Shown: positions 45,061 to 54,118, counted from the stretch's first letter. The stretch: DNA of 64,000 bases from Uliginosibacterium sp. (GCA_016718265.1 JADKDZ010000003.1:330001-394000); one strand, 5' to 3'. The notes: generated by a model not told the origin, from the sequence alone. Made by a program: numbers and translations.

Positions 45061-46128
45061 ATGACAATTCTGGTAACCGGCGGCGCAGGCTTCATTGGCG
45101 GCAATTTCGTCCTAGATTGGCTGCGCGACTGCGATGAACCGGTGCTCAACCTCGATGCCCTGACTTACGCCGGCAACCTGGAAAATCTCGCCAGCATCAA
45201 GGATGACCCACGACACTGTTTCGTGCGGGGAGACATCTGTGACCGCGCGCTGGTTGACTCCTTACTCGCCACGCACCAGCCGCGTGCCATCGTGCATTTT
45301 GCGGCCGAGTCCCATGTCGACCGCAGCATTCACGGTCCGGGTGAATTCATGCGTACCAATGTCACCGGCACCTTTACCCTGCTGGAAGCTGCGCGTGCCC
45401 ACTGGAATGCGCTGGAAGGATCGGCCAAGACCGGGTTTCGCTTCCATCATGTGAGCACCGATGAAGTCTATGGTTCGCTCAAACCCAACGATCCGCCCTT
45501 TACCGAGACCCATCCCTACGAGCCCAACAGCCCGTATTCGGCAAGCAAGGCGGCGAGCGATCACCTTGTACGCGCATGGCATCACACCTACGGCCTGCCG
45601 GTGACCACCAGTAACTGTTCCAACAACTACGGCCCTTATCACTTCCCGGAGAAGCTGATTCCGTTGATGATCGCCAATGCGCTGGCTGGCAAGCCGCTCC
45701 CGGTCTATGGCGACGGGATGCAGGTGCGCGACTGGCTCTACGTGGGCGACCACTGCAGCGCCATCCGTACCATTCTGGCTAAAGGCGTTCCAGGCGAGGT
45801 CTACAACGTCGGCGGCTGGAACGAGATGCCGAACATTGAGATCGTCAATACCCTGTGTGCTTTGCTCGATGATCTGGCGCCAGGCGTTGGGGGGAAAGCT
45901 AGCTATCGTGAGCTCATTACTTACGTGGCTGACCGGCCGGGGCATGATCGGCGCTATGCCATCGATGCCCGCAAGATCGAGCGCGAGCTGGGGTGGCGGC
46001 CTGCCGAGACCTTTGAGACCGGCATTCGCAAGACTGTCGAGTGGTATCTGGCAAACCAGAGCTGGGTGGGCAATATCCTGAGCGGGTCTTATCGCGAGTG
46101 GCTTGAGAAGAACTACGCCAGTCGCTGA
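45061..46128 (+). CDS. rfbB: dTDP-glucose 4,6-dehydratase
   Basis: The 355-residue short-chain dehydrogenase-type enzyme turns dTDP-glucose into dTDP-4-keto-6-deoxyglucose. It has the NAD-binding GGAGFIGGNF at residues 7-16, the HVSTDEVYGSL region, the YSASKAASDH catalytic Tyr-x3-Lys, and NCSNNYGPYHFPEKLIPLMI. It is the first gene of a dTDP-L-rhamnose operon serving O-antigen or exopolysaccharide. The start at 45061 is close after srkA; transcription may continue from it. Confidence 0.96.
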   Translation: MTILVTGGAGFIGGNFVLDWLRDCDEPVLNLDALTYAGNLENLASIKDDPRHCFVRGDICDRALVDSLLATHQPRAIVHFAAESHVDRSIHGPGEFMRTNVTGTFTLLEAARAHWNALEGSAKTGFRFHHVSTDEVYGSLKPNDPPFTETHPYEPNSPYSASKAASDHLVRAWHHTYGLPVTTSNCSNNYGPYHFPEKLIPLMIANALAGKPLPVYGDGMQVRDWLYVGDHCSAIRTILAKGVPGEVYNVGGWNEMPNIEIVNTLCALLDDLAPGVGGKASYRELITYVADRPGHDRRYAIDARKIERELGWRPAETFETGIRKTVEWYLANQSWVGNILSGSYREWLEKNYASR

Positions 46129-46151
46129 GCGCAGCGAGACGGAGGAATGAC

Positions 46152-47048
46152 GTGAAGATATTGTTGTTTGGTAAGGGGGGGCAGCTCGGCTGGGAACTTC
46201 AGCGTAGCCTCGGGCCCTTGGGTCAAGTCGTTGCGCTGGATTTCGACAGTGAAGACCTCTGCGGTGACTTCACCAATCTGCCGGGCCTGGCGCAGGCCGT
46301 GAGGATTGTTCAGCCGGATGTCATTGTTAACGCGGCAGCACATACTGCGGTCGACAAGGCAGAGAGCGAACCCGAGCTGGCACGCATCATCAATGCCCTG
46401 GCGCCCAGCGTGCTGGCCGAAGAAGCCAAAAAGCTCGATGCCTGGCTGATCCATTACTCCACCGACTACGTGTTTGACGGCAGTGGCGACCGGCCCTGGC
46501 AGGAAGACGACGCCACCGCGCCGCTCTCGGTGTATGGCCGTACCAAGCGCGACGGTGAGAACCTGATCGGCCTGACAGACTGCAAGCACCTGATCTTCCG
46601 CACCAGCTGGGTTTATGCGGCACGTGGCGGCAACTTTGCCAAGACCATGCTCAAACTTGCCAGCGAGCGTGATCAGCTCAAGATCATCAACGACCAGATC
46701 GGTGCGCCCACCAGCGCCGAGCTCCTGGCCGATATCACCGCGCATGCCATCCGGATCGCCCGCTATCAGCCCGAGCTGGGTGGGCTGTATCACTGCGTGG
46801 CCGGTGGCGAGACCAACTGGTTCGAGTACGCGCGCCTCGTATTCGAGCAGGCGCGACTTGCCGGGCGGACGTTGAGTGTCTCCGAAGTGCTGCCGATCCC
46901 GACCAGCGATTACCCGACCCCCGCCAGCCGCCCCCTGAATTCGCGCCTCAATTGCGACAAGCTGCGGAAAGCCTTCGGGCTGCACTTGCCCGACTGGCAA
47001 GCCGGCGTGATCCGGATGCTGGCTGAGCATCTGGGTAGTGGCCAGTAG
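46152..47048 (+). CDS. rfbD: dTDP-4-dehydrorhamnose reductase
   Basis: The 298-residue NADPH-dependent enzyme makes the last step to dTDP-L-rhamnose. It shows GKGGQLGWEL near the N-terminus, NAAAHTAVDKAE, HYSTDYVFDGSG, and YGRTKRDGE with the catalytic Tyr-x3-Lys. It starts 23 bases after rfbB. A GTG of the following small gene overlaps its end, or begins ten bases after it, depending on the start chosen. Confidence 0.95.
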   Translation: MKILLFGKGGQLGWELQRSLGPLGQVVALDFDSEDLCGDFTNLPGLAQAVRIVQPDVIVNAAAHTAVDKAESEPELARIINALAPSVLAEEAKKLDAWLIHYSTDYVFDGSGDRPWQEDDATAPLSVYGRTKRDGENLIGLTDCKHLIFRTSWVYAARGGNFAKTMLKLASERDQLKIINDQIGAPTSAELLADITAHAIRIARYQPELGGLYHCVAGGETNWFEYARLVFEQARLAGRTLSVSEVLPIPTSDYPTPASRPLNSRLNCDKLRKAFGLHLPDWQAGVIRMLAEHLGSGQ

Positions 47049-47058
47049 GGCGTGGGAA

Positions 47059-47412
47059 GTGGGAAAGCCGCATGAGCAGCTGGATGCTTGGAAGCTGAGC
47101 ATGGAACTCGCCACGCAGACATTCGCCATTACGGCCGGGATTCCGTCCGAGGAGCGGTTTGGTCTGTCACAACAGATGCGGCGAGCTGCGGTCTCGATTC
47201 CCAGCAATATTGCGGAGGGAGCGGCCCGATCAGGACCTTGGGAGTATGCCCGGTTTCTGAGCATTGCCCGCGGCTCCCACGCGGAGCTCGATACCCAAAT
47301 GCAATTGGCCGTGATGTTGGGATGGCTGGACAAGCAACACACGGTCTTTGAGTTAATCGACCACGTCGGCAAGCTGCTGACGGGTCTCCACCGGAAATGG
47401 AGCCTCCAATGA
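47059..47412 (+). CDS. Four-helix bundle protein (23S rRNA intervening-sequence / S23 family)
   Basis: The 117-residue protein matches the four-helix bundle family first found in intervening sequences of 23S rRNA: KPHEQLDAWKLSMELA, FGLSQQMRRAAVSIPSNIAEGAAR and FLSIARGSHAELDTQM. Its function is unknown; structures form ring-like pentamers. Here it is inside the rhamnose operon, not in rRNA, with its stop overlapping the rfbA start (ATGA). The GTG at 47059 fits the usual family N-terminus; a GTG at 47038 inside rfbD is an alternative. Confidence 0.85.
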   Translation: MGKPHEQLDAWKLSMELATQTFAITAGIPSEERFGLSQQMRRAAVSIPSNIAEGAARSGPWEYARFLSIARGSHAELDTQMQLAVMLGWLDKQHTVFELIDHVGKLLTGLHRKWSLQ

Positions 47413-48320
47413 ACCCACTCCCCCCTGCCGATTCCCCGCTGCGTAGAAAAGGCATCATCCTCGCCGGCGGCTCGGGCACGCGATTGCACCCGGTCACGCT
47501 GGCAGTTTCCAAGCAGCTGGTTCCGATCTATGACAAGCCGATGATCTATTACCCGCTGTCGGTACTTTTGCTGGCGGGCAAACGCGACATGCTGGTGATC
47601 TCGACGCCGCAGGATACGCCGCGCTTCCAGCAACTGCTGGGCGATGGCTCCGCCTGGGGGATTTCGATCGAGTATGCCGTCCAGCCCAGCCCAGACGGGC
47701 TTGCTCAGGCGTTCATCATCGGTGCCGACTTTGTCGGCGATGGGCCCTCGGCGCTGGTGCTTGGTGACAACATCTTCTATGGTCACAGCCTCGGCGAGCG
47801 GCTCCAGGCCGCGAGTCAGCGTACACAGGGGGCCAGCGTCTTTGCCTACCCGGTGAACGACCCCGAGCGCTACGGGGTGGTCGAGTTCGATGCGGCGGGG
47901 CAGGCGATCAGTCTAGAGGAGAAGCCGAAGCAGCCGCGTAGCCGGTATGCGGTGACCGGCCTCTATTTCTACGACGCGCAAGTCGTCGATTTCGCCCGTC
48001 ACCTCAAGCCGTCTGCGCGCGGCGAGCTGGAGATCACCGATCTTAATCGCGTGTATCTTGAGCGCGGCCAGCTCGATGTGCAGATCATGGGTCGCGGCGA
48101 TGCCTGGCTCGACACGGGCACCCATGACAGTCTCATCGAGGCGGGGCAGTTCATTCAGACGCTCGAAAAACGCCAGGGCCTCAAAATCTGCTGTCCGGAA
48201 GAAATATGCTGGCGGAACGGCTGGATCGACAACACCCAGCTCACGGCCATCGCCCAGCCCTTGGCGAAAAGCGGTTACGGCCAGTACCTGTTGCGCATCA
48301 TGGACGAGAAAGTATTCTGA
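47409..48320 (+). CDS. rfbA: Glucose-1-phosphate thymidylyltransferase
   Basis: The 303-residue nucleotidyltransferase makes dTDP-glucose from dTTP and glucose-1-phosphate. The catalytic motif GIILAGGSGTRLHPVT is near residues 13-28, followed by SKQLVPIYDKPMIYYPLS, VLGDNIFYGH and EKPKQPRSRYAVTGLYFYD. The ATG at 47409 has GGAG seven bases upstream and overlaps the preceding stop, better than the ATG at 47397. Its stop overlaps the rfbC start by one base. Confidence 0.96.
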   Translation: MNPLPPADSPLRRKGIILAGGSGTRLHPVTLAVSKQLVPIYDKPMIYYPLSVLLLAGKRDMLVISTPQDTPRFQQLLGDGSAWGISIEYAVQPSPDGLAQAFIIGADFVGDGPSALVLGDNIFYGHSLGERLQAASQRTQGASVFAYPVNDPERYGVVEFDAAGQAISLEEKPKQPRSRYAVTGLYFYDAQVVDFARHLKPSARGELEITDLNRVYLERGQLDVQIMGRGDAWLDTGTHDSLIEAGQFIQTLEKRQGLKICCPEEICWRNGWIDNTQLTAIAQPLAKSGYGQYLLRIMDEKVF

Positions 48321-48868
48321 TGAAGATCATTCCGACCGCCATTCCGGATCTGCTCATCATCGAGCCGCGCGTCTTCGGCGATGCGCGTGGATTCTTCCTC
48401 GAAAGTTTCAACGCACGGAGCTTTGCCGAGGCGACCGGCCTCACGCTCACATTCGTGCAAGACAACCATTCCCGCTCGCAGAAAGGTGTGCTCCGCGGTC
48501 TGCACTATCAGCTCAAGCAGCCCCAGGGCAAGCTGGTGCGTGTCACCAGCGGGCGGGTGTTTGACGTGGCCGTCGATATGCGTCGTTCATCGCCGAGTTT
48601 CGGCCAGTGGGCCGGGGTGGAGCTCAGCGGCGAGAATCATCGCCAGTTCTGGGTGCCAGCCGGTTTTGCCCACGGATTTGTCGTGCTCTCCGATGCCGCC
48701 GATTTCCTCTACAAGACCACCGACTACTACGCGCCCGAGCACGAGCGCTGCCTGCGCTGGGATGATCCCACGGTGGGTGTCGCCTGGCCGCTGGATGACT
48801 TGACGCCGCAACTCTCGGCAAAAGATCAAGCCGGTCTCGCGTTCGCGGATTGCGAGACCTATCGCTAG
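48320..48868 (+). CDS. rfbC: dTDP-4-dehydrorhamnose 3,5-epimerase
   Basis: The 182-residue cupin-fold enzyme epimerises dTDP-4-keto-6-deoxyglucose at C3 and C5. Typical stretches are FGDARGFFLESFN, VQDNHSRSQKGVLRGLHYQ (catalytic histidine), QGKLVRVTSGRVFDVAVD, FWVPAGFAHGFVVLSD and YYAPEHERCLRWDDP. It completes the four-enzyme dTDP-L-rhamnose pathway and ends the operon before a strong hairpin. Confidence 0.97.
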   Translation: MKIIPTAIPDLLIIEPRVFGDARGFFLESFNARSFAEATGLTLTFVQDNHSRSQKGVLRGLHYQLKQPQGKLVRVTSGRVFDVAVDMRRSSPSFGQWAGVELSGENHRQFWVPAGFAHGFVVLSDAADFLYKTTDYYAPEHERCLRWDDPTVGVAWPLDDLTPQLSAKDQAGLAFADCETYR

Positions 48869-48898
48869 ATCGCGGCGCTCCGAAAGCAGGTCAATGGC

Positions 48899-48937
48899 CA
48901 ACGCCGCCTGACCCGCCTGGCGGGTCAGGCGGCGTTG
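48899..48937 (+). terminator. Terminator of the rfb operon, 17-bp stem
   Basis: A perfect 17-base-pair stem (48899-48915 with 48921-48937, five-base loop, core GCCTGACCCG/CGGGTCAGGC) lies 30 bases after the rfbC stop. Only two T residues directly follow, so termination may be partial. The rest of the gap to 49125 shows nothing else recognisable. Confidence 0.75.
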
Positions 48938-49125
48938 ATCTGTCCAACGAATCAGGCCGTCCCAGCAGCGTTTACCGGTTTACCATTTAACCGGTTTTAC
49001 CTGCTCCAGGCCCATGTTTTCGTCATGGCGCGCAGGTAGAATTGCTCGACAAGTCCCATCAAGATCAAAGCCCTGCCGAGAGAACGTGCAGTGCGTCCCT
49101 CCCTCTGACTGTCGAGCCTTCAATC

Positions 49126-50187
49126 ATGAAATTTGCCCCGAGTTCTGCCGTGCTGACTGCGCTGCGCCTGCCTCTCAGCTTATTGGCCGTCGGCCTGACA
49201 CTGGCCGCTTGCGGCGGAGGTGGCGGCGAGAGCGATGCCTCCGGCCAGACCAGCGCCGCGCCGGCCGTGACGAGCTCCGAACCGGCCACCACCCCAAGCC
49301 CGACCGTTCCCGAGAGCAGCGCGCCCGCGACGCCGACCCCTAGCGCACCGGTGCCAGCTCCTGAAACCTCAGCGCCGGTGGCTGCTCCAGCGCCGACCAG
49401 CTCCGCGCCGGCCGTGACGCCGAGCCCCACGCCCGTCACGACGACGCCTGCTCCCGTAGTCAAACCGAGCACGACGCCGGTCGTCACGCCGACGCCCGTC
49501 GTGACGTCCCCCACGCCGACACCGACACCGACACCCACACCGACACCCACACCGACACCGACACCGACACCGACACCGGTTGTGACGGCGCCTGTGGTCA
49601 AGCCGGTTGTGTGTACCCCGGAGCCGATCGGGGCAAGCGGATTCAGTCTGGTCTTCAAGGGTTGCTCCAGCAGCAATCAGGCCGAGTATTACGACAAGAC
49701 GGAGTGTGTGCGCGACAACACGACGGGTTTGATCTGGCAGACGCACGCGGCATGGAACGCCAGTTCGCTCCGTGCGGCAGGCCAGAAATTTACGCACTAC
49801 ACCAGCACGACGCTGGCGCAGAAAGTGAACACCGATACCGCCAATCCGATGCCGATCATGTTGACGCCTAGTCAGGCAGATATTGATGCGGCGACCAACC
49901 TGATGGGTTTTCAGCGTCAGGTCAATGCGGCCAGGCTGTGCGGAAACAGTGCGTGGCGTTCGCCGACGACAGCCGAGCTGAAGGGACTCTCAGCGTCCAG
50001 TGCTTTGCACGCTGAGTGGCTGCCGAATTCGCGGGGTCGGACGTACTGGTCCTCGACTGTGGCTGTACCCGCTTCGTTCAGCTACTTCGACAAAGTCGAC
50101 ATCAGCAGTGGGACGGTGTTCGGAACCTACGGTCTTGGGAGCCGGCCAGCCGAAATCACGGAGAACGTGATTCTGGTCCACAACTAG
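49126..50187 (+). CDS. Lipoprotein with Pro/Thr-rich stalk and DUF1566-like domain
   Basis: The 353-residue protein has a lipoprotein signal (LLAVGLTLAAC then GGGGG). A stalk of about 130 residues is rich in Pro, Thr, Ser and Ala and ends in a run of PT dipeptides. The C-terminal domain (from VCTPEPIGASGF) contains CVRDNTTGLIWQ and WRSPTTAELKGLS, typical of DUF1566 domains related to the C-type-lectin-like/sulfatase-modifying fold. It is probably displayed on the cell envelope, the stalk holding the domain away from the membrane. The ATG at 49126 opens the signal. Ligand and role are unknown. Confidence 0.8.
   Translation: MKFAPSSAVLTALRLPLSLLAVGLTLAACGGGGGESDASGQTSAAPAVTSSEPATTPSPTVPESSAPATPTPSAPVPAPETSAPVAAPAPTSSAPAVTPSPTPVTTTPAPVVKPSTTPVVTPTPVVTSPTPTPTPTPTPTPTPTPTPTPTPVVTAPVVKPVVCTPEPIGASGFSLVFKGCSSSNQAEYYDKTECVRDNTTGLIWQTHAAWNASSLRAAGQKFTHYTSTTLAQKVNTDTANPMPIMLTPSQADIDAATNLMGFQRQVNAARLCGNSAWRSPTTAELKGLSASSALHAEWLPNSRGRTYWSSTVAVPASFSYFDKVDISSGTVFGTYGLGSRPAEITENVILVHN
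49516..49578 (+). repeat. CCGACA-type hexanucleotide repeat coding for Pro-Thr
   Basis: About ten near-perfect copies of a six-base unit (ACCGAC / ACCCAC variants) lie inside the lipoprotein stalk. The unit length is a multiple of three, so slippage would change the stalk length without breaking the frame. Confidence 0.85.
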
Positions 50188-50324
50188 GCTTCCCGGTGGT
50201 TTGCTGTGCCTGCAACGCCCGCGCAAAATTGCCGGGCGTTTTTTTCAATGGCGCCGGCGGCGCATGGGTGCGGCTCGGCCGACGGGTGCACGGGCGTGAG
50301 TGCCGTTCACGATAAGGAGGCCCT

Positions 50325-50858
50325 GTGGGGCGCATGAAAGGGTGGAGAGGTGTGGGGCTGGCCGTGCTGGGAATTTTGCTGGCCGGTCTGCTCGTCCCTG
50401 AGCGCCTCTGCATTCCGGTGGCGGGCGCGACCCGCCAGGACTGGCATCCCAGATCGTTCTGGTTCGAGCCCTGGGGCGTCTCCGGCGTGCACAAGGGCAT
50501 CGATATCTTTGCGCCGTCCGGACGCGCGGTCCGCGCCGCCTCGGCAGGCCTGGTGGTCTATCGGGGCGATTTCGGGCGGGGCGGCAAGGTGGTGGCGATT
50601 CTCGGTCCGAAGTGGCGCGTGCACTACTACGCCCACTTGCTGCACATCGACGAAAAGCTTCCGTTCTTCGTCACGGCCGGCGTACCGCTCGGTGAAGTCG
50701 GCCGCTCCGGTAACGCTGCCGGCAAGCCGCCGCATCTTCACTACACCATCGTTTCATTGTTGCCGATCCCCTGGCGGTTCAGCGGTACGGAGACGCAAGG
50801 CTGGCAGAAGATGTTCTACCTTGATCCCGGGGCTCTGCTCCAGTCAGCCAAGCCCTGA
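50325..50858 (+). CDS. M23-family metallopeptidase (LytM-type), membrane-anchored
   Basis: The 177-residue protein has an N-terminal membrane helix (GVGLAVLGILLAGLLVPERL) and an M23 domain: zinc ligands in VHKGIDIFAPSGR (HxxxD) and PPHLHYTI (HxH), and HYYAHLLHIDE. M23 enzymes cleave peptidoglycan cross-bridges or activate amidases. It is short, with little beyond the catalytic domain. The GTG start at 50325 has AAGGAGG four bases upstream; the ATG at 50334 is the alternative. It stands alone. Confidence 0.85.
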   Translation: MGRMKGWRGVGLAVLGILLAGLLVPERLCIPVAGATRQDWHPRSFWFEPWGVSGVHKGIDIFAPSGRAVRAASAGLVVYRGDFGRGGKVVAILGPKWRVHYYAHLLHIDEKLPFFVTAGVPLGEVGRSGNAAGKPPHLHYTIVSLLPIPWRFSGTETQGWQKMFYLDPGALLQSAKP

Positions 50859-51007
50859 TTCGCCCGCCCGCAGAGCCGCACCCCGTATGGCGCTGCAGGC
50901 AATATGGTCTGGAATGCCCGTGCGATAAGCCTGTGAGGCAGGGGTTGCTGCAGAGGTCCGTCCCGTGCGCCTCCTGGCAGGGTGCCGTTGAGGCGAACGG
51001 GTGCGGG

Positions 51008-52147
51008 TCAGTTGAAGCTCAGCTCGTCGGCGAAGGCCACGGCCTGCATCAGCGCCGAGGTGATCTGCTGATCGCTGAGGCCCAGGGCTTCGGCCTGCTT
51101 GCGAAGCTGGTCGGGCATGAAGGTTTCCGAGGCAATCGCCAGCCGCAGCAGGGGCGCGTAGGCGCCCTCGTTCATCAGCAAGGCGTCGCGCACGGCTTCG
51201 GGCAGGGTCATCTGTTCGAGGATGACATCCATCGTGGTTCCCAGCAGCACATTCAGCAGCGAGAAGGCGCCGGTGATGAAGAGGTTGTCGAGCTGATTCT
51301 TGTCGAAGAAATGGGCACCGAGGATCTCCATCATCCGCGCACGGGCGATGGCAGCCTGCATGACGGCCGGCGCCGTCGCATCCTTGCTGGCCGAGACGAG
51401 CAGGAGCGAGAGCCACTTGTTGAGCTTGTCGCGCCCGAGGATGGTCACGGCGTGGCGGAAGGACTGGACTTCCACCATCAGGCCGAAGCCGGCGGAATTG
51501 ATGTAGCGCAGCAGTTTGTAGGGCAGGGTGACGTCTTGCTTGAGCACCGCTTCGATTTCGGTGATCTCCGCATCGTTACGCACCAGATTGAGCAAGCGCA
51601 CGATCTGGGCATGGCCAGGGGCAAGTTGCTTGGCGGGCGTGACGCCGCGCAAGAAGAACCAGCCCGCCGCACCGCTGTAGCCCTGGCTGATGGCCTGCTG
51701 GAAGGCGGGCACATCGGCCAGCCCCCAGGCCAGTGCGACGCCGGGGGCGCCGGCAGGGTTGGGCACCTTGTTGATGTCGGCCAGCGCGAAGCGGCAGTCG
51801 ACGCCCTCCGGCCAGGCCGCACCGGGCTGATACCAGCTGACCGCGAGCGGAATGCCGGCTTCGTTGAGGCGAGCGATCAGTTCCTGGGTCTGGGTGTATT
51901 GCAGTGCCTGAGCTGGAATCTCGATCAGGGTGCCTTCAGGCGGCTGCCAGCCGAGCAGATCGACGGTGGGTACCAGCCTGCCGAGGCTGAGCAGCACGGT
52001 GTGGGTCTTGGGCCAGTGCTGGCGCAGGTTGTCGAGCGCTGTCACAGCCTCGGGCACAGTGGCGGCGTGGACGATCACCCGGTTCGCCGTGATGGCGCGT
52101 TGCTGGTTGACGACGGGCTCGCGTGTGATGAGTACGCCATTGGGCAT
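51008..52147 (-). CDS. HDOD-domain signalling protein with degenerate EAL-like N-terminus
   Basis: The 379-residue protein has an N-terminal half resembling EAL phosphodiesterases without the EAL catalytic signature (LLSLGRLVPTVDLLG; LIEIPAQALQ; FALADINKVPN), and a C-terminal HDOD domain (VRLLNLVRNDAEITEIEAVLKQDVTLPYKLLRYINSAGFGL; VTILGRDKLNKWLSLL). This matches the YuxH-like group, probably a scaffold or c-di-GMP effector without enzyme activity. The neighbouring reductase lies 15 bases upstream on the same strand and may be cotranscribed. Confidence 0.88.
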   Translation of the reverse strand: MPNGVLITREPVVNQQRAITANRVIVHAATVPEAVTALDNLRQHWPKTHTVLLSLGRLVPTVDLLGWQPPEGTLIEIPAQALQYTQTQELIARLNEAGIPLAVSWYQPGAAWPEGVDCRFALADINKVPNPAGAPGVALAWGLADVPAFQQAISQGYSGAAGWFFLRGVTPAKQLAPGHAQIVRLLNLVRNDAEITEIEAVLKQDVTLPYKLLRYINSAGFGLMVEVQSFRHAVTILGRDKLNKWLSLLLVSASKDATAPAVMQAAIARARMMEILGAHFFDKNQLDNLFITGAFSLLNVLLGTTMDVILEQMTLPEAVRDALLMNEGAYAPLLRLAIASETFMPDQLRKQAEALGLSDQQITSALMQAVAFADELSFN

Positions 52148-52161
52148 GAGAATCCTCCCGC

Positions 52162-53196
52162 TCAGGGCTTGATGTCAGAGGCGAATGTAAAGGCATCCGC
52201 AAAAAATGCTGTGTCTGGCAGTCCGCAGCCTTGCGTGAAATCTGCACGGGCTGCCTCGATCATTGCCGGTGCGCCGCAGGCATAAACCTGATGCGCAGAA
52301 AGATCCGGCCAGTCTGTCATTACGGCACGGTGCACAAGACCTTTATGGCCCGACCAGCCGGCCGGACTCTCGTCGGAGAGTACCGGAACATAGCGGAAGT
52401 CCGGCAGCTCGTGCGCCCAGCGTTCGGCGAGCGCGTGCAGATAGAGTCCTTCGCGTGTGCGGGCACCCCAGTACAGGGCGACGGACCGCCGCACCGGCTG
52501 GTTCAGCAGATGTTCGATGATCGCCTTCATCGGCGCAAAGCCGGTGCCGCCAGCCAGCAAGATGATTGGTTTATCCCCGCCTTCCACTGCGGCTTCGCGC
52601 AGGAAAAAACTGCCGAGCGGCCCTTCCAGGCGGAGGATGTCGCGCGGCTTCAGGGTGGAGAACACCCGGCCGGTGAAGTGGCCCCCCGGGACTTCACGCA
52701 CATGCAGCTCCAAGGTATCGCCACCAATCGGGGCGTTGGCGATCGAGAAGCTGCGGCGCCCCCCATCCGCGAGCAGGAAGTCGATGTACTGCCCAGCGCG
52801 AAAATGAAATACCTCGCCCGGCGGCAGCTTGACAGTCAGCACCATGACGTCTGGCGCTACTTTCTCCAGGCTCTGCACGCGGCAGGGCAGCTTGCGGATC
52901 GGGATGTCGTGGGCGGAGCGGACCTCGCGGCACTGGAGGATGAGGTCGCTGCGTGCCTGCGCACAGCACATGAGCACAAGGCCTTTCGTGCGATCCTCAG
53001 CGGGCAGCGTACGCTCCGGGCTGTGCCCGTGATCAACCTCCCCTTCGACCAGTTGCGCCTTGCAAGCGCCGCAGGCCCCGTCGCGGCAGCCATACGGCAC
53101 CAGCAACTCGGCCGCCAGTGCGGCTTGCAGCAGCGACTCGTCCGGCGAGGCCTCGAATGTGTGGGCGCCGGGCAATAGGGAAACCGTGAAAGACAT
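52162..53196 (-). CDS. Ferredoxin-type NAD(P)H flavin oxidoreductase (CDP-6-deoxy-glucoseen reductase-like)
   Basis: The 344-residue enzyme joins a plant-type 2Fe-2S domain (PYGCRDGACGACKAQL, with the fourth Cys in LVLMCCAQA) to a ferredoxin-NADP reductase module: RAGQYIDFLLADGGRRSFSIANAP for FAD, LLAGGTGFAPMKAIIEHLL for NAD(P)H and VYACGAPAMIEAA. Proteins of this build are annotated as CDP-6-deoxy-3,4-glucoseen reductase or as reductase components of oxygenases. No dideoxysugar genes or oxygenase adjoin it, so the partner is unknown. Confidence 0.88.
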   Translation of the reverse strand: MSFTVSLLPGAHTFEASPDESLLQAALAAELLVPYGCRDGACGACKAQLVEGEVDHGHSPERTLPAEDRTKGLVLMCCAQARSDLILQCREVRSAHDIPIRKLPCRVQSLEKVAPDVMVLTVKLPPGEVFHFRAGQYIDFLLADGGRRSFSIANAPIGGDTLELHVREVPGGHFTGRVFSTLKPRDILRLEGPLGSFFLREAAVEGGDKPIILLAGGTGFAPMKAIIEHLLNQPVRRSVALYWGARTREGLYLHALAERWAHELPDFRYVPVLSDESPAGWSGHKGLVHRAVMTDWPDLSAHQVYACGAPAMIEAARADFTQGCGLPDTAFFADAFTFASDIKP

Positions 53197-53234
53197 GATT
53201 CAGACCGTGTTGGGCGACGTGGGATAATACAAGC

Positions 53235-54116
53235 ATGAACCGACTCCTGATTGCCGGCTGTGGCGACATTGCGTCACGCGCCATGCCTTGGCTGGTGCGG
53301 CGCTTCCGTGTCCTGGCCCTGGTGCGCTGCGCGGAGAGCGCGGCCCACTGGCGTGCGCTTGGCGCACAGCCCGTGCGGGGTGACCTCGATCAACCCACTA
53401 CATTGACGCGGCTGGCGGGGCTGGCAACTTACGTGCTGCATGCCGCGCCGCCGCCCGACCGCGGGCCAGGTGACCCCCGCACGCGTAATCTGTTGGCTGC
53501 ACTGGCACGTGGCGACAGCCCGATCCGCAGCCTGGTCTACATCAGTACGACGGGCGTGTATGGCGATTGTCAGGGTGACGAGGTGGATGAGACTCGCCCG
53601 GTGCGCGCCATGACGGCACGCGCGCGGCGTCGGGTGGCCGCTGAATCCTTGCTGCGCGCGTTTGCGCGTCGTCAGGGCGCTGCACTGCGCATTTTGCGCG
53701 CGCCTGGCATTTACGCCGCCGGACGACTGCCGCTGGAGCGTTTGCAGCGCGGCGACCCGGTGCTGTCCTCGGATCAGGACGTGTTCACCAACCACATTCA
53801 CGCTGACGATCTCGCTCACGCTGCCTGCCTCGCCCTGATGCGGGGGCCGCGCTGCCGGGTCTATAACGTGTGCGATGACTCGCGTCTCAGCATGGGCGAC
53901 TGGTACGATGCCATGGCTGACGCGGCCGGACTGGACCGCCCGCCGCGTGCCAGTCGCGAGGTCTGCGCCCAGCGTCTCTCGGCCGCCAGTCTGTCTTTCA
54001 TGGGCGAATCGCGGCAACTGGAGAATGCACGTGTCAAGCGCGAGTTGCGTCTGGCTTTAGCCTACCCGGATGCACGCGAAGGGCTGCAAGAGATTTTCAA
54101 CCCATTCAGGAACTAA
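53235..54116 (+). CDS. NAD(P)-dependent epimerase-like protein (YeeZ family)
   Basis: The 293-residue protein has a Rossmann N-terminus (LLIAGCGDIASRAMPWLVRR), SLVYISTTGVYGDCQGDEVDET and LRAPGIYAAGRLPLERL. It is an extended short-chain dehydrogenase of the YeeZ type; the substrate is not known. The intact start at 53235 is divergent from the reductase gene with only 38 bases between the starts. It is followed after two bases by hemJ and is probably in the same operon. Confidence 0.85.
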   Translation: MNRLLIAGCGDIASRAMPWLVRRFRVLALVRCAESAAHWRALGAQPVRGDLDQPTTLTRLAGLATYVLHAAPPPDRGPGDPRTRNLLAALARGDSPIRSLVYISTTGVYGDCQGDEVDETRPVRAMTARARRRVAAESLLRAFARRQGAALRILRAPGIYAAGRLPLERLQRGDPVLSSDQDVFTNHIHADDLAHAACLALMRGPRCRVYNVCDDSRLSMGDWYDAMADAAGLDRPPRASREVCAQRLSAASLSFMGESRQLENARVKRELRLALAYPDAREGLQEIFNPFRN

Positions 54117-54118
54117 TC

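Noticed and set aside
46113..47786. 557-residue open frame on the minus strand
   Set aside because: It is antisense to rfbD, the four-helix gene and rfbA, has low-complexity content, and shows no family signature.
49516..49578. CRISPR array
   Set aside because: The repeats are contiguous six-base units inside a coding sequence, with no spacers.
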